64,000 bases of DNA from Streptomyces phaeofaciens. GTDB taxonomy: Bacteria; Actinomycetota; Actinomycetes; Streptomycetales; Streptomycetaceae. Made by a program: the position numbers and the translations under genes. Location of the stretch: the NCBI RefSeq assembly GCF_014648915.1, contig NZ_BMSA01000002.1, forward strand, positions 1 through 64,000, given 5' to 3'. The notes under the pieces are model-generated. The model saw nothing but the letters and a program-made list of their open reading frames with translations, searched no databases and had not been told where the DNA came from. Shown here in pieces: positions 52,876 through 61,942 of this stretch. The number at the start of each line of letters is the position of its first letter. Positions within the stretch are counted from its first letter, which is position 1.

Positions 52876-55460
52876 ACCGCGCCCGTGCGGGCGCGGCGGT
52901 GCGAGAAGGAGCGGAAGCGGCATCGGGAGAAGGTGGGGAAAGGATGACGGGGGTTCAGAACACCGGCGGCCGAAGGGCCGCCCGGAGCGACGACGACACA
53001 CGGTGGCCGTTCCTGCTCGGAGTACGGCACCACGGGCCGGGTTCGGCACGGGCGGTCCGGGCGGCGCTGGACGCCGCCCGGCCCCGGGCCGTCCTCGTCG
53101 AGGGGCCGCCCGAGGCCGACGCCCTGATCCCGCTGGCCGCCGACCCGGACATGCGGCCGCCGGTCGCCCTGCTCGCCCATGCCGTCGACGAGCCCGGCCG
53201 CTCCATGTTCTGGCCGATGGCCGAGTTCTCCCCGGAGTGGGTCGCGCTCCGCTGGGCCCTGGACCACGACGTGCCCGCCCGCTTCATCGACCTGCCGGCC
53301 ACCCACACCCTGGCGTGGCAGGGGGAGGAGGACGTGGGGGCGCGGCGGGAGCCGCAGGAGACGGCCGAGCGGGCGGGAGCCGAGGGGGAGCCGGCGGAGC
53401 CGGGCACGCGGGCGCGTGCCGACGGTCTCCGGGCCGACCCGCTCGCCACACTCGCCGAGATCGCCGGACACGACGACGCCGAACGCTGGTGGGAGGACGT
53501 CGTCGAGCACCGCGGGGCGGGTGTGGGGGACCCGTTCGCGCCGTTCGCCGCACTGGATGAGGCCATGGGGGCGCTCCGGGAGGCGGAGGACGGCGCGGGG
53601 GAGAACAGCCGGGACCTGGTGCGGGAGGCGTACATGCGCCTTCAGGTGCGGGCCGCGCAGAAGGAGTTCGGGGACGACGGGGTGGCCGTGGTGTGCGGGG
53701 CGTGGCATGTGCCGGCCCTGCGCCGGAGGACCGCCGTCGCCGCCGACCGGGCGCTGCTCAAGGGGCTGGCCAAGGTCAGGGCCGACCTGACCTGGGTGCC
53801 GTGGACCCACCGCAGGCTGGCGCGAGCCGGGGGATACGGGGCGGGGATCGACTCGCCGGGCTGGTACGCGCATCTGTTCGGCGCGCCGGACCGGCCGGTC
53901 GAACGCTGGCTGACCAAGGTGGCCGTGCTGCTGCGGGAGGAGGACCGGATCGTGTCCTCGGCGCACGTCATCGAGGCGGTCCGGCTGGCCGAGACGCTCG
54001 CCGCGCTGCGCGGCAGACCGCTGCCCGGTCTGGCCGAGACGACCGACGCCGTGCGGGCGGTGCTGTGCGAGGGCTCGGACGTGCCGTTGGCGCTGGTGCG
54101 GGACCGGCTCGTGGTCGGGGACGTGCTGGGTGAGGTGCCGGCCGGGGCGCCCTCGGTCCCGTTGCAGCGTGACCTGGACCGGCTCCAGCGCCGGCTGCGG
54201 CTCAAACCGGAGGCGGCCGAGCGCGAGCTGGAGCTCGACCTTCGTGGGGAGACCGACGCCGAGCGCGACCGGCTGCTGCACCGGCTGCGGCTGCTGGGTG
54301 TCGCGTGGGGCGAGCCGGCCGTCTCGCGGAGCGGCACGGGGACGTTCCGGGAGACCTGGCGGCTGCGCTGGGAGCCCGAGCTGTCCGTGCGGGTCGCCGA
54401 GGCCGGCGTGTGGGGGACGACCGTACGGGCCGCGGCGACCTCCAAGGCGGAGGCCGACGCGGTCGCCGCGCGGGGGCTGGCCGAGGTGACCGCGCTCGCC
54501 GAGCGCTGCCTGCTGGCCGGACTGGCGGACGCGCTCCCCACCGTCATGCGGATCCTCGCCGACCGCGCGGCCCTCGACACGGACGTCGGCCGGCTCGCCC
54601 AGGCCCTGCCCGCCCTCGTCCGCTCCCTGCGCTACGGCGATGTGCGCGGCACCGACACCGGCGCCCTGGCGGAGGTCGCCGCCGGCCTCGCCGAGCGGAT
54701 CTTCGTCGGCCTGCCCCCGGCCTGCGCCGCCCTGGACGCGGACGCGGCGGACGAGATGCGCCGCCATGTCGACGCCGTGCACGGGGCGGTGGGGCTGCTG
54801 GAGGAGACGGCGGCGGACGCGACGGGCGGGGCCGCGGGCGAGGGGGCGTCGACCGAGGGGGGACGGCACGGTCGTGGACTGCGGGGGCGCTGGCGCGAGG
54901 TGCTGCGGGTGCTGGCCGGGCGGGAGCGGGTGCCGGGTGTCGTCCGGGGGCGTGCCGTGCGGCTGCTGCTGGACGACGGACAGCTGGACCACGAGGAGGC
55001 GGCGCGCCTGATGGGGCTCGCCCTGTCGCCGGGGACGCCGCCGGCGGGCGCGGCCGCGTGGATCGAGGGGTTCGTCGGGGGCGGGGCCGGGGGCGGGCTG
55101 CTGCTCGTGCACGACGAGCGGCTGCTCGCCCTGGTCGACGGATGGCTCACCCGGGTGCCGGCGGAGGCGTTCACGGATGTCCTGCCGCTGCTGCGGCGGA
55201 CGTTCTCGGCGTACGACGCGGGCGTGCGCAGAACCCTTGGCGAGCTGGTCCGGCGGGGGCCGGGGGAGCGGGCGGGCGCAGAGCGGGCCGGGCCGGTCCC
55301 TCGGGGGTACGCGGACGGGCTCGACACGGAACGGGCGGACGCCGTGCTGCCCGTGGTGCGGCTGCTGCTCGGACTGGACGACGGAAGGGGTTCCGGTGGG
55401 GACGGCGACAGCGAGCCGGTGCGGGCCGGGACGACGGGTCCGTGGGAGGCGGGGACATGA
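52872..55460 (+). CDS. DUF5682 protein (YehM-like) with TraB-like N-terminal motifs
   Basis: An 862-residue protein. The N-terminal region (about 45-285) has LGVRHHGPGSARAVRAALD (about 49), AVLVEGPPEADALIPLA (about 74), AYMRLQVRAAQ (about 252) and VAVVCGAWHVPALRR (about 272). Spaced GxxHHG, Glu and GxxH motifs recall the TraB/PrgY/TIKI-type hydrolase fold, an inference not previously known to me for this family. The remainder (about 300-862) is helical, with a region EAAERELELDLRGETDAERD and a C-terminal VLPVVRLLLGLDDG. It overlaps the MoxR stop by GTGA, with GAGGTG five bases before the GTG at 52872; an ATG at 52944 is the alternative. It is likely a substrate or partner of the AAA+ protein. 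Confidence 0.88.
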   Translation: MNRARAGAAVREGAEAASGEGGERMTGVQNTGGRRAARSDDDTRWPFLLGVRHHGPGSARAVRAALDAARPRAVLVEGPPEADALIPLAADPDMRPPVALLAHAVDEPGRSMFWPMAEFSPEWVALRWALDHDVPARFIDLPATHTLAWQGEEDVGARREPQETAERAGAEGEPAEPGTRARADGLRADPLATLAEIAGHDDAERWWEDVVEHRGAGVGDPFAPFAALDEAMGALREAEDGAGENSRDLVREAYMRLQVRAAQKEFGDDGVAVVCGAWHVPALRRRTAVAADRALLKGLAKVRADLTWVPWTHRRLARAGGYGAGIDSPGWYAHLFGAPDRPVERWLTKVAVLLREEDRIVSSAHVIEAVRLAETLAALRGRPLPGLAETTDAVRAVLCEGSDVPLALVRDRLVVGDVLGEVPAGAPSVPLQRDLDRLQRRLRLKPEAAERELELDLRGETDAERDRLLHRLRLLGVAWGEPAVSRSGTGTFRETWRLRWEPELSVRVAEAGVWGTTVRAAATSKAEADAVAARGLAEVTALAERCLLAGLADALPTVMRILADRAALDTDVGRLAQALPALVRSLRYGDVRGTDTGALAEVAAGLAERIFVGLPPACAALDADAADEMRRHVDAVHGAVGLLEETAADATGGAAGEGASTEGGRHGRGLRGRWREVLRVLAGRERVPGVVRGRAVRLLLDDGQLDHEEAARLMGLALSPGTPPAGAAAWIEGFVGGGAGGGLLLVHDERLLALVDGWLTRVPAEAFTDVLPLLRRTFSAYDAGVRRTLGELVRRGPGERAGAERAGPVPRGYADGLDTERADAVLPVVRLLLGLDDGRGSGGDGDSEPVRAGTTGPWEAGT

Positions 55461-56632
55461 CGGTGAGTGAGCCCACGCCGGTGGGCGACGCCGGGCGCGA
55501 GCGGCTGCGGCGCTGGCGGCTGGTCCTCGGCGGCGACGCGGCGGACGGCACCGGACACGGCCTGTCCGGGCGGGACGCGGCGATGGACGGCGCGCTCACC
55601 GCGCTCTACGGCAACGGGGAGCAGCCCCGCCAGGCACGGGACCGTTCGGCGGGGCTCGGGGCGTCGGCGCCCTCCGTGGCCAGATGGCTCGGGGACATCC
55701 GGACGTACTTCCCCTCCTCCGTCGTCCAGGTCATGCAGCGGGACGCCATCGACCGGCTCGGGCTGTCCGCGCTGCTCCTGGAACCGGAGATGCTGGCGGC
55801 GGTGGAGGCCGACGTGCACCTCGTCGGCACGCTGCTCTCCCTCAACAAGGCGATGCCGGAGACCACGAAGGAGACGGCACGTGCCGTCGTCCGCAAGGTC
55901 GTCGAGGACCTGGAGAAGCGGCTCGCCACCCGCACCCGGGCCGCACTCACCGGCGCCCTCGACCGCAGCGCGCGCATCGCCCGCCCGCGCCACCACGACA
56001 TCGACTGGAACCGCACGATCGCCGCCAACCTCAAGCACTACCTGCCCGAGTACGGGACGGTCGTGCCGGAGCGGCTCGTCGGGTACGGGCGGGCGTCGCG
56101 GTCCGTGAAGAAGGAGGTCGTCCTCTGCGTCGACCAGTCGGGGTCGATGGCGGCGTCGGTGGTGTACGCGTCGGTGTTCGGGGCGGTGCTGGCGTCGATG
56201 CGGTCGATCAGCACCCGGCTGGTGGTGTTCGACACGGCGGTCGCCGACCTCACCGAGGAACTGGCCGACCCCGTCGACGTCCTCTTCGGCACCCGGCTCG
56301 GCGGGGGGACGGACATCAACCGGGCGCTCGCGTACTGCCAGTCGAGGATCAGCCGTCCCGCGGAGACGGTCGTGGTCCTCATCAGCGACCTGTACGAGGG
56401 CGGCATACGGAACGAGATGCTGAAGCGGGTCGCGGCGATGAAGGCGTCCGGGGTGCAGTTCGTCGCGCTGCTCGCACTGTCGGACGAAGGGGCGCCCGCC
56501 TACGACCGGGAGCACGCGGCCGCGCTCGCGGCCCTGGGCGCACCGGCGTTCGCCTGCACACCCGAACTCTTCCCGGAGGTGATGGCGGCGGCGATCGAGA
56601 AACGCCCCCTGCCCGTGCCGGACACGATGTGA
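55457..56632 (+). CDS. VWA-domain protein (YehP-like)
   Basis: A 391-residue cytoplasmic protein. The helical N-terminal part (about 1-215) includes RWLGDIRTYFPSSVVQVMQR and RPRHHDIDWNRTIAANLKHY. The C-terminal von Willebrand A domain (about 220-391) has an intact metal-ion-dependent adhesion site: DQSGSM (about 226), the Thr of GGGTDINRAL (about 284) and the Asp of ISDLYEGG (about 309). The MIDAS would bind Mg2+ and a protein ligand, typically the target handed over by the MoxR ATPase. The ATG overlaps the DUF5682 stop (ATGA). It is the last gene of the coupled trio; a 10-bp repeat array follows. Confidence 0.92.
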   Translation: MTVSEPTPVGDAGRERLRRWRLVLGGDAADGTGHGLSGRDAAMDGALTALYGNGEQPRQARDRSAGLGASAPSVARWLGDIRTYFPSSVVQVMQRDAIDRLGLSALLLEPEMLAAVEADVHLVGTLLSLNKAMPETTKETARAVVRKVVEDLEKRLATRTRAALTGALDRSARIARPRHHDIDWNRTIAANLKHYLPEYGTVVPERLVGYGRASRSVKKEVVLCVDQSGSMAASVVYASVFGAVLASMRSISTRLVVFDTAVADLTEELADPVDVLFGTRLGGGTDINRALAYCQSRISRPAETVVVLISDLYEGGIRNEMLKRVAAMKASGVQFVALLALSDEGAPAYDREHAAALAALGAPAFACTPELFPEVMAAAIEKRPLPVPDTM

Positions 56633-56650
56633 CACGCGGGCGGAAGGGCC

Positions 56651-56720
56651 GTGATGGTCCGTGAAGGGCGGTGAACAGCGGCGAAGGGCTGTGAAGGGCG
56701 GTGAAAGGCTGTGAACGGGA
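56651..56720. repeat. 10-bp direct-repeat array (GTGAAGGGCG), seven units
   Basis: Seven consecutive decamers in exact phase: GTGATGGTCC, GTGAAGGGCG, GTGAACAGCG, GCGAAGGGCT, GTGAAGGGCG, GTGAAAGGCT, GTGAACGGGA. It lies 19 bases past the VWA stop and 189 bases ahead of the next gene. No coding pattern or stem is obvious. The rest of the 276-base gap shows nothing recognisable. Confidence 0.85.
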
Positions 56721-56908
56721 CATGGCCGACATGACTACCCATCGGTGGCGGCGGGGTTGCGCGACCGTGGGAGCCGCGTGCGAGGATCGACGCCACGCCA
56801 CACCGACACGCCGCGACACGCGCCTACCCCGCTGTCCGCGCCGAAGTCTCGGCCGTCTCCGACGTCTTCACCGTCTCCGCCGTAGTCGTACAGGAGGAAC
56901 CTCCCCTC

Positions 56909-57751
56909 TTGGCCTCGCTCGCCACCCTGCCCGTTGCCGCGTTGCGCGTCCTGCGCACGGCGGCCGGACGGCGTGCGTTGCAACTGACGTTGCTGGTGGG
57001 TGGGTTGTTCGCCCTCGGGTTCCTCTGCGGGGAACAGGCGCATGCGGCGGAAAGGGCGACGGGATCGCCCGGGGTGCCGGTGGCCGGGGTGCCGATGCAG
57101 GCGGACCTCGCAGACCTCACAGACCTCACGGCCGTCACGGATCCGACCGCTCCGGCCGACCTCACGGATCTGGCCGGCCTTCCAGGAGCCCCGAGTCTGC
57201 CGGACCTGCCGGACCTGCCCGACCTGTCGGCCCTTCCGACTCTCCCGGCGCTTCCCTCCCTACCCGTGCAGCCCCTTCCGCTGCCCGTCCCGCAGGCGCC
57301 CGAGGCCGGGGCCGGGGTGGCGCCGGTGCCGGACGGGACCGCGGCCGCCGACAAGGCGGCGAAGGCGACGCACGCGTCCTCGGCGACCTCGGCGCCCTCC
57401 TCCGCCCTCACCACTTCCCCCGCCTCCCCCGCCTCCCCCTCCTCGTACGGCCCGGTGGCGTCCCTCACTCGTGATGCCGCCGCCGTGCGGTCGGTCTCGC
57501 GCGTCGCGGCTCCCGGGGCCGCTTCCGTCGCCCGCGCCGGCCAGGCCCCTCCTCGCGGGCCCGCCGGTGATCCCGGTGGCGTGTCGGCGCGGGCGATCGT
57601 TCTCGACGGCGGCGTGTCGCGACACGGTGACGCGCATGCCGTCACGTCGTACGACCGGGTGCCGCTGCGGCTGGTGCCCGGTGGTGTCGTGGGTTCCCGC
57701 TCGGCCGGGACGCAGGACAGGTACCGGGACATCCCGCTCTTCCCCGGCTAG
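56909..57751 (+). CDS. Secreted low-complexity protein (unrecognised)
   Basis: A 280-residue protein with an N-terminal signal or membrane segment (LQLTLLVGGLFALGFLCGEQ, about 24-43, then AHAAE as a cleavage site). Next comes a repeat-rich region of Leu with Pro, Asp and Thr (LADLTDLTAV; LPDLPDLPDLSALPTLPALP) at about 65-130, then Ala/Ser/Pro-rich sequence, and a short conserved-looking C-terminus (YDRVPLRLVPGGV; DRYRDIPLFPG). The start is TTG at 56909 with AGGAGG eleven bases upstream, a long gap; nothing better is seen. No family is recognised. The Leu-Pro repeats resemble structural linkers. Confidence 0.68.
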   Translation: MASLATLPVAALRVLRTAAGRRALQLTLLVGGLFALGFLCGEQAHAAERATGSPGVPVAGVPMQADLADLTDLTAVTDPTAPADLTDLAGLPGAPSLPDLPDLPDLSALPTLPALPSLPVQPLPLPVPQAPEAGAGVAPVPDGTAAADKAAKATHASSATSAPSSALTTSPASPASPSSYGPVASLTRDAAAVRSVSRVAAPGAASVARAGQAPPRGPAGDPGGVSARAIVLDGGVSRHGDAHAVTSYDRVPLRLVPGGVVGSRSAGTQDRYRDIPLFPG

Positions 57752-58285
57752 GGCCGGGCCGTCACCCCCGCTGTGAACCCGCCGCGCGGGAGTGGAGCAG
57801 GTCTGCCCGCCCGGAGCCCCGGAGCCCCGCAGACCCCCTCTCCGATGCCGGGACGGTTTCGCCGGCGGGTCCACGGTCCGGGTGGCCGTGGCCGTGGCCG
57901 TGACCGTGGCCAAGCCGAGGGGTGTCGCCGCCCTGGTCATCCAGGGCGCGCGGGCCGCCCGCGCGCACAGGGCCGCGGAGGCGGGGGAAGCGGCCCCCGG
58001 CCCCCGATACCGACCCACCCGTTGATCGCAACCGCTCCGGCCGAAGGCAATGTCTGTGCCGGAGTGAGGGCGAGTGGACTCCTTCGTGAGGCAGGAGGCC
58101 CCGGACGGCCGAAAGCCGTCGGTCCGTCCTGCCGAAACCTCACGGAGGGGGGCGAGGAGTCCCCATTGGGGTGGGGATTCGTCGCCCTGCGCCCCTAAGG
58201 GGCTGTTCAAGGGGCCTCACCGGGTCAACCCCAACCCGGTGAGGCTCCGCACGTCCGGCACGCCGTGCCAGTGAGAGCGGCATCA

Positions 58286-58301
58286 TGTGACAGGTATCAC
58301 C
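58286..58301. promoter_or_regulatory. CRP-like binding site upstream of sucCD
   Basis: TGTGACAGGTATCACC matches the TGTGA-N6-TCACA pattern with one mismatch; against the Streptomyces GTG-N6-GNCAC form it differs only at the G. Its centre (58293.5) lies about 62 bases upstream of the start predicted from the promoter at 58321-58349. Confidence 0.55.
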
Positions 58302-58320
58302 GCTCAGGTGTGACCCGCGA

Positions 58321-58349
58321 TTTAGAGGCCTCCGGGTAGCAGGGATAAC
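58321..58349 (+). promoter_or_regulatory. Predicted sucCD promoter
   Basis: TTTAGA (58321-58326), a 17-base spacer and GATAAC (58344-58349) form a good housekeeping-sigma promoter; transcription is expected near 58356, leaving a leader of about 125 bases. Confidence 0.55.
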
Positions 58350-58480
58350 CTGCGAGACGGACATGCCGCGCGCTCGGACACCGTGTGCGCCCCCCTTGTG
58401 ACACGCGGTCGTCACGTTGCCCATCGCGGCACGCCCACGCATCCATCGAACCGCGAGATCACTGATAGGGACGGAAGCGC

Positions 58481-59659
58481 GTGGACCTGTTCGAGTACCA
58501 GGCGAGGGACCTCTTCGCCAAGCACGATGTACCGGTGCTGGCCGGTGAAGTCATCGACACGCCTGAGGCGGCCCGCGCAGCCACCGAGCGTCTTGGTGGC
58601 AAGTCCGTCGTCAAGGCCCAGGTGAAGGTCGGCGGCCGTGGCAAGGCCGGTGGCGTGAAGCTCGCCGCCACCGCCGACGAGGCGGTCGAGCACGCGACCA
58701 ACATCCTCGGCATGGACATCAAGGGCCACACGGTCCACAAGGTGATGATCGCCGAGACGGCCCCGGAGATCCTGGAGGAGTACTACGTCTCCTTCCTCCT
58801 CGACCGTGCCAACCGCACCTTCCTCTCCATCGCGTCCGTCGAGGGCGGCATGGAGATCGAGGAGGTGGCGGAGACCCGCCCCGAGGCCGTCGCCAAGACG
58901 CCGATCGACGCCAATGTGGGTGTGACCCCCGAGGTCGCCCGCCAGATCGTCGAGGCCGCGAACTTCCCGGCCGAGGTCGCCGACAAGGTGGCGAACGTCC
59001 TCGAGACGCTGTGGAAGACCTTCATCGAGGAGGACGCCCTCCTCGTCGAGGTCAACCCGCTGGCCAAGGTCGCCTCCGGCGACGTCATCGCCCTGGACGG
59101 CAAGGTCTCCCTGGACGAGAACGCCGAGTTCCGCCAGCCGGGCCACGAGGCGCTCCAGGACAAGGAGTCGGCCAACCCGCTCGAGGCCGCCGCCAAGGCG
59201 AAGAACCTCAACTACGTCAAGCTCGACGGCGAGGTCGGCATCATCGGCAACGGCGCGGGTCTCGTCATGAGCACCCTCGACGTCGTCGCGTACGCCGGTG
59301 AGAACCACGGCGGCGTCAAGCCCGCCAACTTCCTCGACATCGGTGGCGGCGCCTCCGCCGCCGTCATGGCGAACGGCCTGGAGATCATCCTCGGCGACCC
59401 GGACGTCAAGTCCGTCTTCGTCAACGTCTTCGGCGGCATCACCGCGTGCGACGAGGTCGCCAACGGCATCGTCCAGGCGCTGAAGCTCCTCGAGGACCGT
59501 GGCGAGGAAGTCACCAAGCCGCTCGTCGTCCGTCTGGACGGCAACAACGCCGAGCTGGGTCGCCAGATCCTCTCCGACGCCAACCACCCGCTCGTGCAGC
59601 GCGTGGACACCATGGACGGCGCGGCCGACAAGGCCGCCGAGCTCGCGGCTGCGAAGTAA
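58481..59659 (+). CDS. sucC: Succinyl-CoA synthetase (ADP/GDP-forming), beta subunit
   Basis: With SucD it makes succinate and ATP (or GTP) from succinyl-CoA in the TCA cycle. The 392-residue protein begins [20 protein letters not shown], the typical SucC start, with the ATP-grasp segment [20 protein letters not shown] (about 44-63). Asn/Asp ligands lie in [14 protein letters not shown] (about 184), and the CoA-ligase domain has [20 protein letters not shown] and [17 protein letters not shown]. The length equals the family norm. The GTG at 58481 follows AGGGACGGAAG. SucD starts 21 bases after its stop, so the two form an operon driven from the promoter at 58321. Confidence 0.98.
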   Translation: MDLFEYQARDLFAKHDVPVLAGEVIDTPEAARAATERLGGKSVVKAQVKVGGRGKAGGVKLAATADEAVEHATNILGMDIKGHTVHKVMIAETAPEILEEYYVSFLLDRANRTFLSIASVEGGMEIEEVAETRPEAVAKTPIDANVGVTPEVARQIVEAANFPAEVADKVANVLETLWKTFIEEDALLVEVNPLAKVASGDVIALDGKVSLDENAEFRQPGHEALQDKESANPLEAAAKAKNLNYVKLDGEVGIIGNGAGLVMSTLDVVAYAGENHGGVKPANFLDIGGGASAAVMANGLEIILGDPDVKSVFVNVFGGITACDEVANGIVQALKLLEDRGEEVTKPLVVRLDGNNAELGRQILSDANHPLVQRVDTMDGAADKAAELAAAK

Positions 59660-59680
59660 GGGACGAGGGACAGAACAGCC

Positions 59681-60565
59681 ATGGCTATCTTCCTCAACAA
59701 GGACAGCAAGGTCATCGTCCAGGGCATGACCGGTGCCACGGGCATGAAGCACACCAAGCTCATGCTCGCGGACGGGACGAACATCGTCGGTGGCGTGAAC
59801 CCGCGCAAGGCGGGCACGTCCGTCGACATCGACGGCACCGAGATCCCGGTCTTCGGCACGGTCGCCGAGGCGATCGAGAAGACGGGCGCCAACGTGTCCG
59901 TCCTCTTCGTGCCGCCGGCCTTCGCCAAGGCCGCCGTCGTCGAGGCGATCGACGCGGAGATCCCCCTCGCCGTCGTCATCACCGAGGGCATCGCCGTCCA
60001 CGACTCGGCCGCGTTCTACGCGTACGCCGTGTCGCAGGGCAACAAGACCCGCATCATCGGCCCGAACTGCCCCGGTCTCATCACCCCGGGTCAGTCGAAC
60101 GCCGGCATCATCCCGGGCGACATCACCAAGCCGGGCCGTATCGGTCTGGTGTCGAAGTCCGGCACGCTGACGTACCAGATGATGTACGAGCTCCGTGACA
60201 TCGGCTTCTCGTCGGCCGTCGGCATCGGTGGCGACCCGGTCATCGGCACCACCCACATCGACGCGCTCGCCGCGTTCGAGGCCGACCCCGACACGGACCT
60301 GATCGTGATGATCGGTGAGATCGGTGGCGACGCCGAGGAGCGGGCCGCGGCCTTCATCAAGGACAACGTGAAGAAGCCGGTCGTCGGCTACGTCGCGGGC
60401 TTCACCGCGCCCGAGGGCAAGACCATGGGCCACGCCGGCGCCATCGTCTCCGGCTCCTCCGGTACGGCCGCCGCGAAGAAGGAGGCCCTCGAGGCCGCCG
60501 GCGTCAAGGTCGGCAAGACGCCGACCGAGACGGCGAAGCTGGCGCGCGAGATCCTCGCCGGCTGA
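59681..60565 (+). CDS. sucD: Succinyl-CoA synthetase, alpha subunit
   Basis: The CoA-binding, phosphohistidine subunit. The 294-residue protein has the CoA-binding Rossmann region [20 protein letters not shown] (about 10-29), [20 protein letters not shown] (about 127-146) and the active-site His in [14 protein letters not shown] (about 249), which is phosphorylated during turnover. It follows sucC in the usual order with short spacing. A strong hairpin (60584-60620) ends the operon. Confidence 0.98.
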   Translation: MAIFLNKDSKVIVQGMTGATGMKHTKLMLADGTNIVGGVNPRKAGTSVDIDGTEIPVFGTVAEAIEKTGANVSVLFVPPAFAKAAVVEAIDAEIPLAVVITEGIAVHDSAAFYAYAVSQGNKTRIIGPNCPGLITPGQSNAGIIPGDITKPGRIGLVSKSGTLTYQMMYELRDIGFSSAVGIGGDPVIGTTHIDALAAFEADPDTDLIVMIGEIGGDAEERAAAFIKDNVKKPVVGYVAGFTAPEGKTMGHAGAIVSGSSGTAAAKKEALEAAGVKVGKTPTETAKLAREILAG

Positions 60566-60583
60566 ACTCCGTAGTGGTGTGTC

Positions 60584-60620
60584 GGTGGGCCCGTTCCCCT
60601 GGGTGGGGGGCGGGCCCACC
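60584..60620 (+). terminator. Terminator of sucCD
   Basis: GGTGGGCCCG (60584-60593) pairs perfectly with CGGGCCCACC (60611-60620), with further C/G pairing inside the loop and GTTTCC after it. It lies 18 bases past the sucD stop and just ahead of the end of a convergent gene (60629), which it may also serve. Confidence 0.82.
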
Positions 60621-60628
60621 GGCGTTTC

Positions 60629-61846
60629 CTACCGTGATTCCGGGATCAGCCGCTCCGGACCGTGTGCCGTCTCCGAGCGCAGCTTCTTCCGCAGCTTCAG
60701 CTCCTTGCCCGACAGGGTGCCGGGGGCGGGCCGTGGCGGGATGCCCTGCACCGTCTCGCCGGGCGGTACCGGGGGCTCGTACCGCGTGGGGGCCGTACGC
60801 AGGGTGAGGGCGGTGGCGCCGATGATCGTGACCGTGAACGCGATCGCCGCGCGGGTCCAGAAGCGCGCCCGCCGCTCGCTGCCCATGCGCACGGCCGGCG
60901 GCTTGGGAGCGCGCAGCCGTTCCACGGACGCCACCTCCGCCAGCCGCCGGTGCAGCGCGGCCGGGTCCGCCAGTCCGGGCAGGCGCGCGGCCACCGCCCG
61001 GCGCGCGTGCAGCAGGCGGCTCGCCGTCGCGGGTGTGCTCGCCTCCGTCTCCGCCGCGGTCTCCGGCAGCCCGAGCCCCACCCCGTCGTGGAGCAGCAGG
61101 GTGCGGCGCTGCGACGGCGGGAGCGCCAGGAGTACGTCGAGCAGGGCGCGGTCGGCGGCGTCGGCGGGCGGTGGTTCGGGGTGGCGGTAGCGGGGGCGGA
61201 ACCGGTGCCAGGGGGAGAGCGCGTACTCGTACGCCGTCGCCCGCACCCAGCCCGCCGGGTCGGGGTCGACGGCCACCTCGGGCCAGCGCTGCCAGGCGAT
61301 CTGGAAGGCCCGCTCGACCGACTCGCGGGCGAGTTCGCGGCGGCCCGAGAGGAGGTAGGCCTGGCGGACGAGGGCGGGGGCGCAGAAGGCGTAGAGGGCG
61401 TCGAAGGCCTGAGCGGGGGACAGGAAGGTGGCCGGGCCGGGGCGTTCGACGGAGGTGCGGGGGACGGTGGCCGTACGGGTGGGGGTGCCGGCCGCCGACG
61501 GGTGGGGGTGTCGCCGCTGCCTCGTTCGGCTCGCCGTCAGATGGGGGATGAATTCGGGGGATCCCGCCTTCTGAGGGGCTGTCGTGATCCCGGCGGGGCC
61601 CGTTGCCGGCTGTGTTTCCGGCTGGGTTGCCGGTGCTGTTTCCGGTGTCGTCAGTGAGGCCAGCAGCTTCGCGTACGCCTCCCGCTTCCGTCCGCGCGGA
61701 GTGGTGCGGCCGGACTCCCACGCGCGCACCGTCTCCCGGGTGACGCCCACCTGCGCGGCTACCTGAGCCTGTGTCAGGGCGCCCGCCTCGCGCAGGCGTC
61801 GGCACTCCTTGGGCGGGGGGAGCGGGTTGGCGGGGCGCTGAGTCAC
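60629..61846 (-). CDS. HTH regulator fused to a sigma-factor-like domain and a membrane segment
   Basis: A 405-residue protein with an uncommon order. An XRE-like helix-turn-helix (about 14-60; LREAGALTQAQVAAQVGVTR then ETVRAWESGRTTP) is followed by a Thr/Pro/Gln-rich linker. An ECF-sigma-like region 2 comes next (about 145-215; FDALYAFCAPALVRQAYLLS, REAFQIAWQRWP-type run ESVERAFQIAWQRWPEVA) and then a region-4-like segment (about 235-285; LALPPSQRRTLLLHDGVGLG, ETAAETEASTPATASRLLHA). One membrane-type segment (FWTRAAIAFTVTIIGATALT, about 318-337) and an external or periplasm-side tail end the protein. The GTG at 61846 follows GGAGGGG by six bases, a strong start. It may be a membrane-tethered transcription regulator. 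Confidence 0.78.
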   Translation of the reverse strand: MTQRPANPLPPPKECRRLREAGALTQAQVAAQVGVTRETVRAWESGRTTPRGRKREAYAKLLASLTTPETAPATQPETQPATGPAGITTAPQKAGSPEFIPHLTASRTRQRRHPHPSAAGTPTRTATVPRTSVERPGPATFLSPAQAFDALYAFCAPALVRQAYLLSGRRELARESVERAFQIAWQRWPEVAVDPDPAGWVRATAYEYALSPWHRFRPRYRHPEPPPADAADRALLDVLLALPPSQRRTLLLHDGVGLGLPETAAETEASTPATASRLLHARRAVAARLPGLADPAALHRRLAEVASVERLRAPKPPAVRMGSERRARFWTRAAIAFTVTIIGATALTLRTAPTRYEPPVPPGETVQGIPPRPAPGTLSGKELKLRKKLRSETAHGPERLIPESR

Positions 61847-61942
61847 AGGAAGCCCCTCCGTACGAAAAAGTACATAAACGTATATTGAGTGACACGGCGG
61901 AGGTTCGCCTGTTACGACGGGAAAGCGCGTGTCGTTGGGACC

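Larger units (their letters stand above)
57752..58480. other. 729-base region upstream of sucC
   Basis: No gene is supported. It contains a hairpin with an 11-bp perfect stem CCTCACCGGGT / ACCCGGTGAGG (58215-58225 and 58234-58244), a CRP-like site (58286-58301), a promoter (58321-58349) and a leader of about 125 bases ahead of the GTG at 58481. An inverted repeat GTGAC-N8-GTCAC (about 58398-58415) lies in the leader. Confidence 0.6.
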
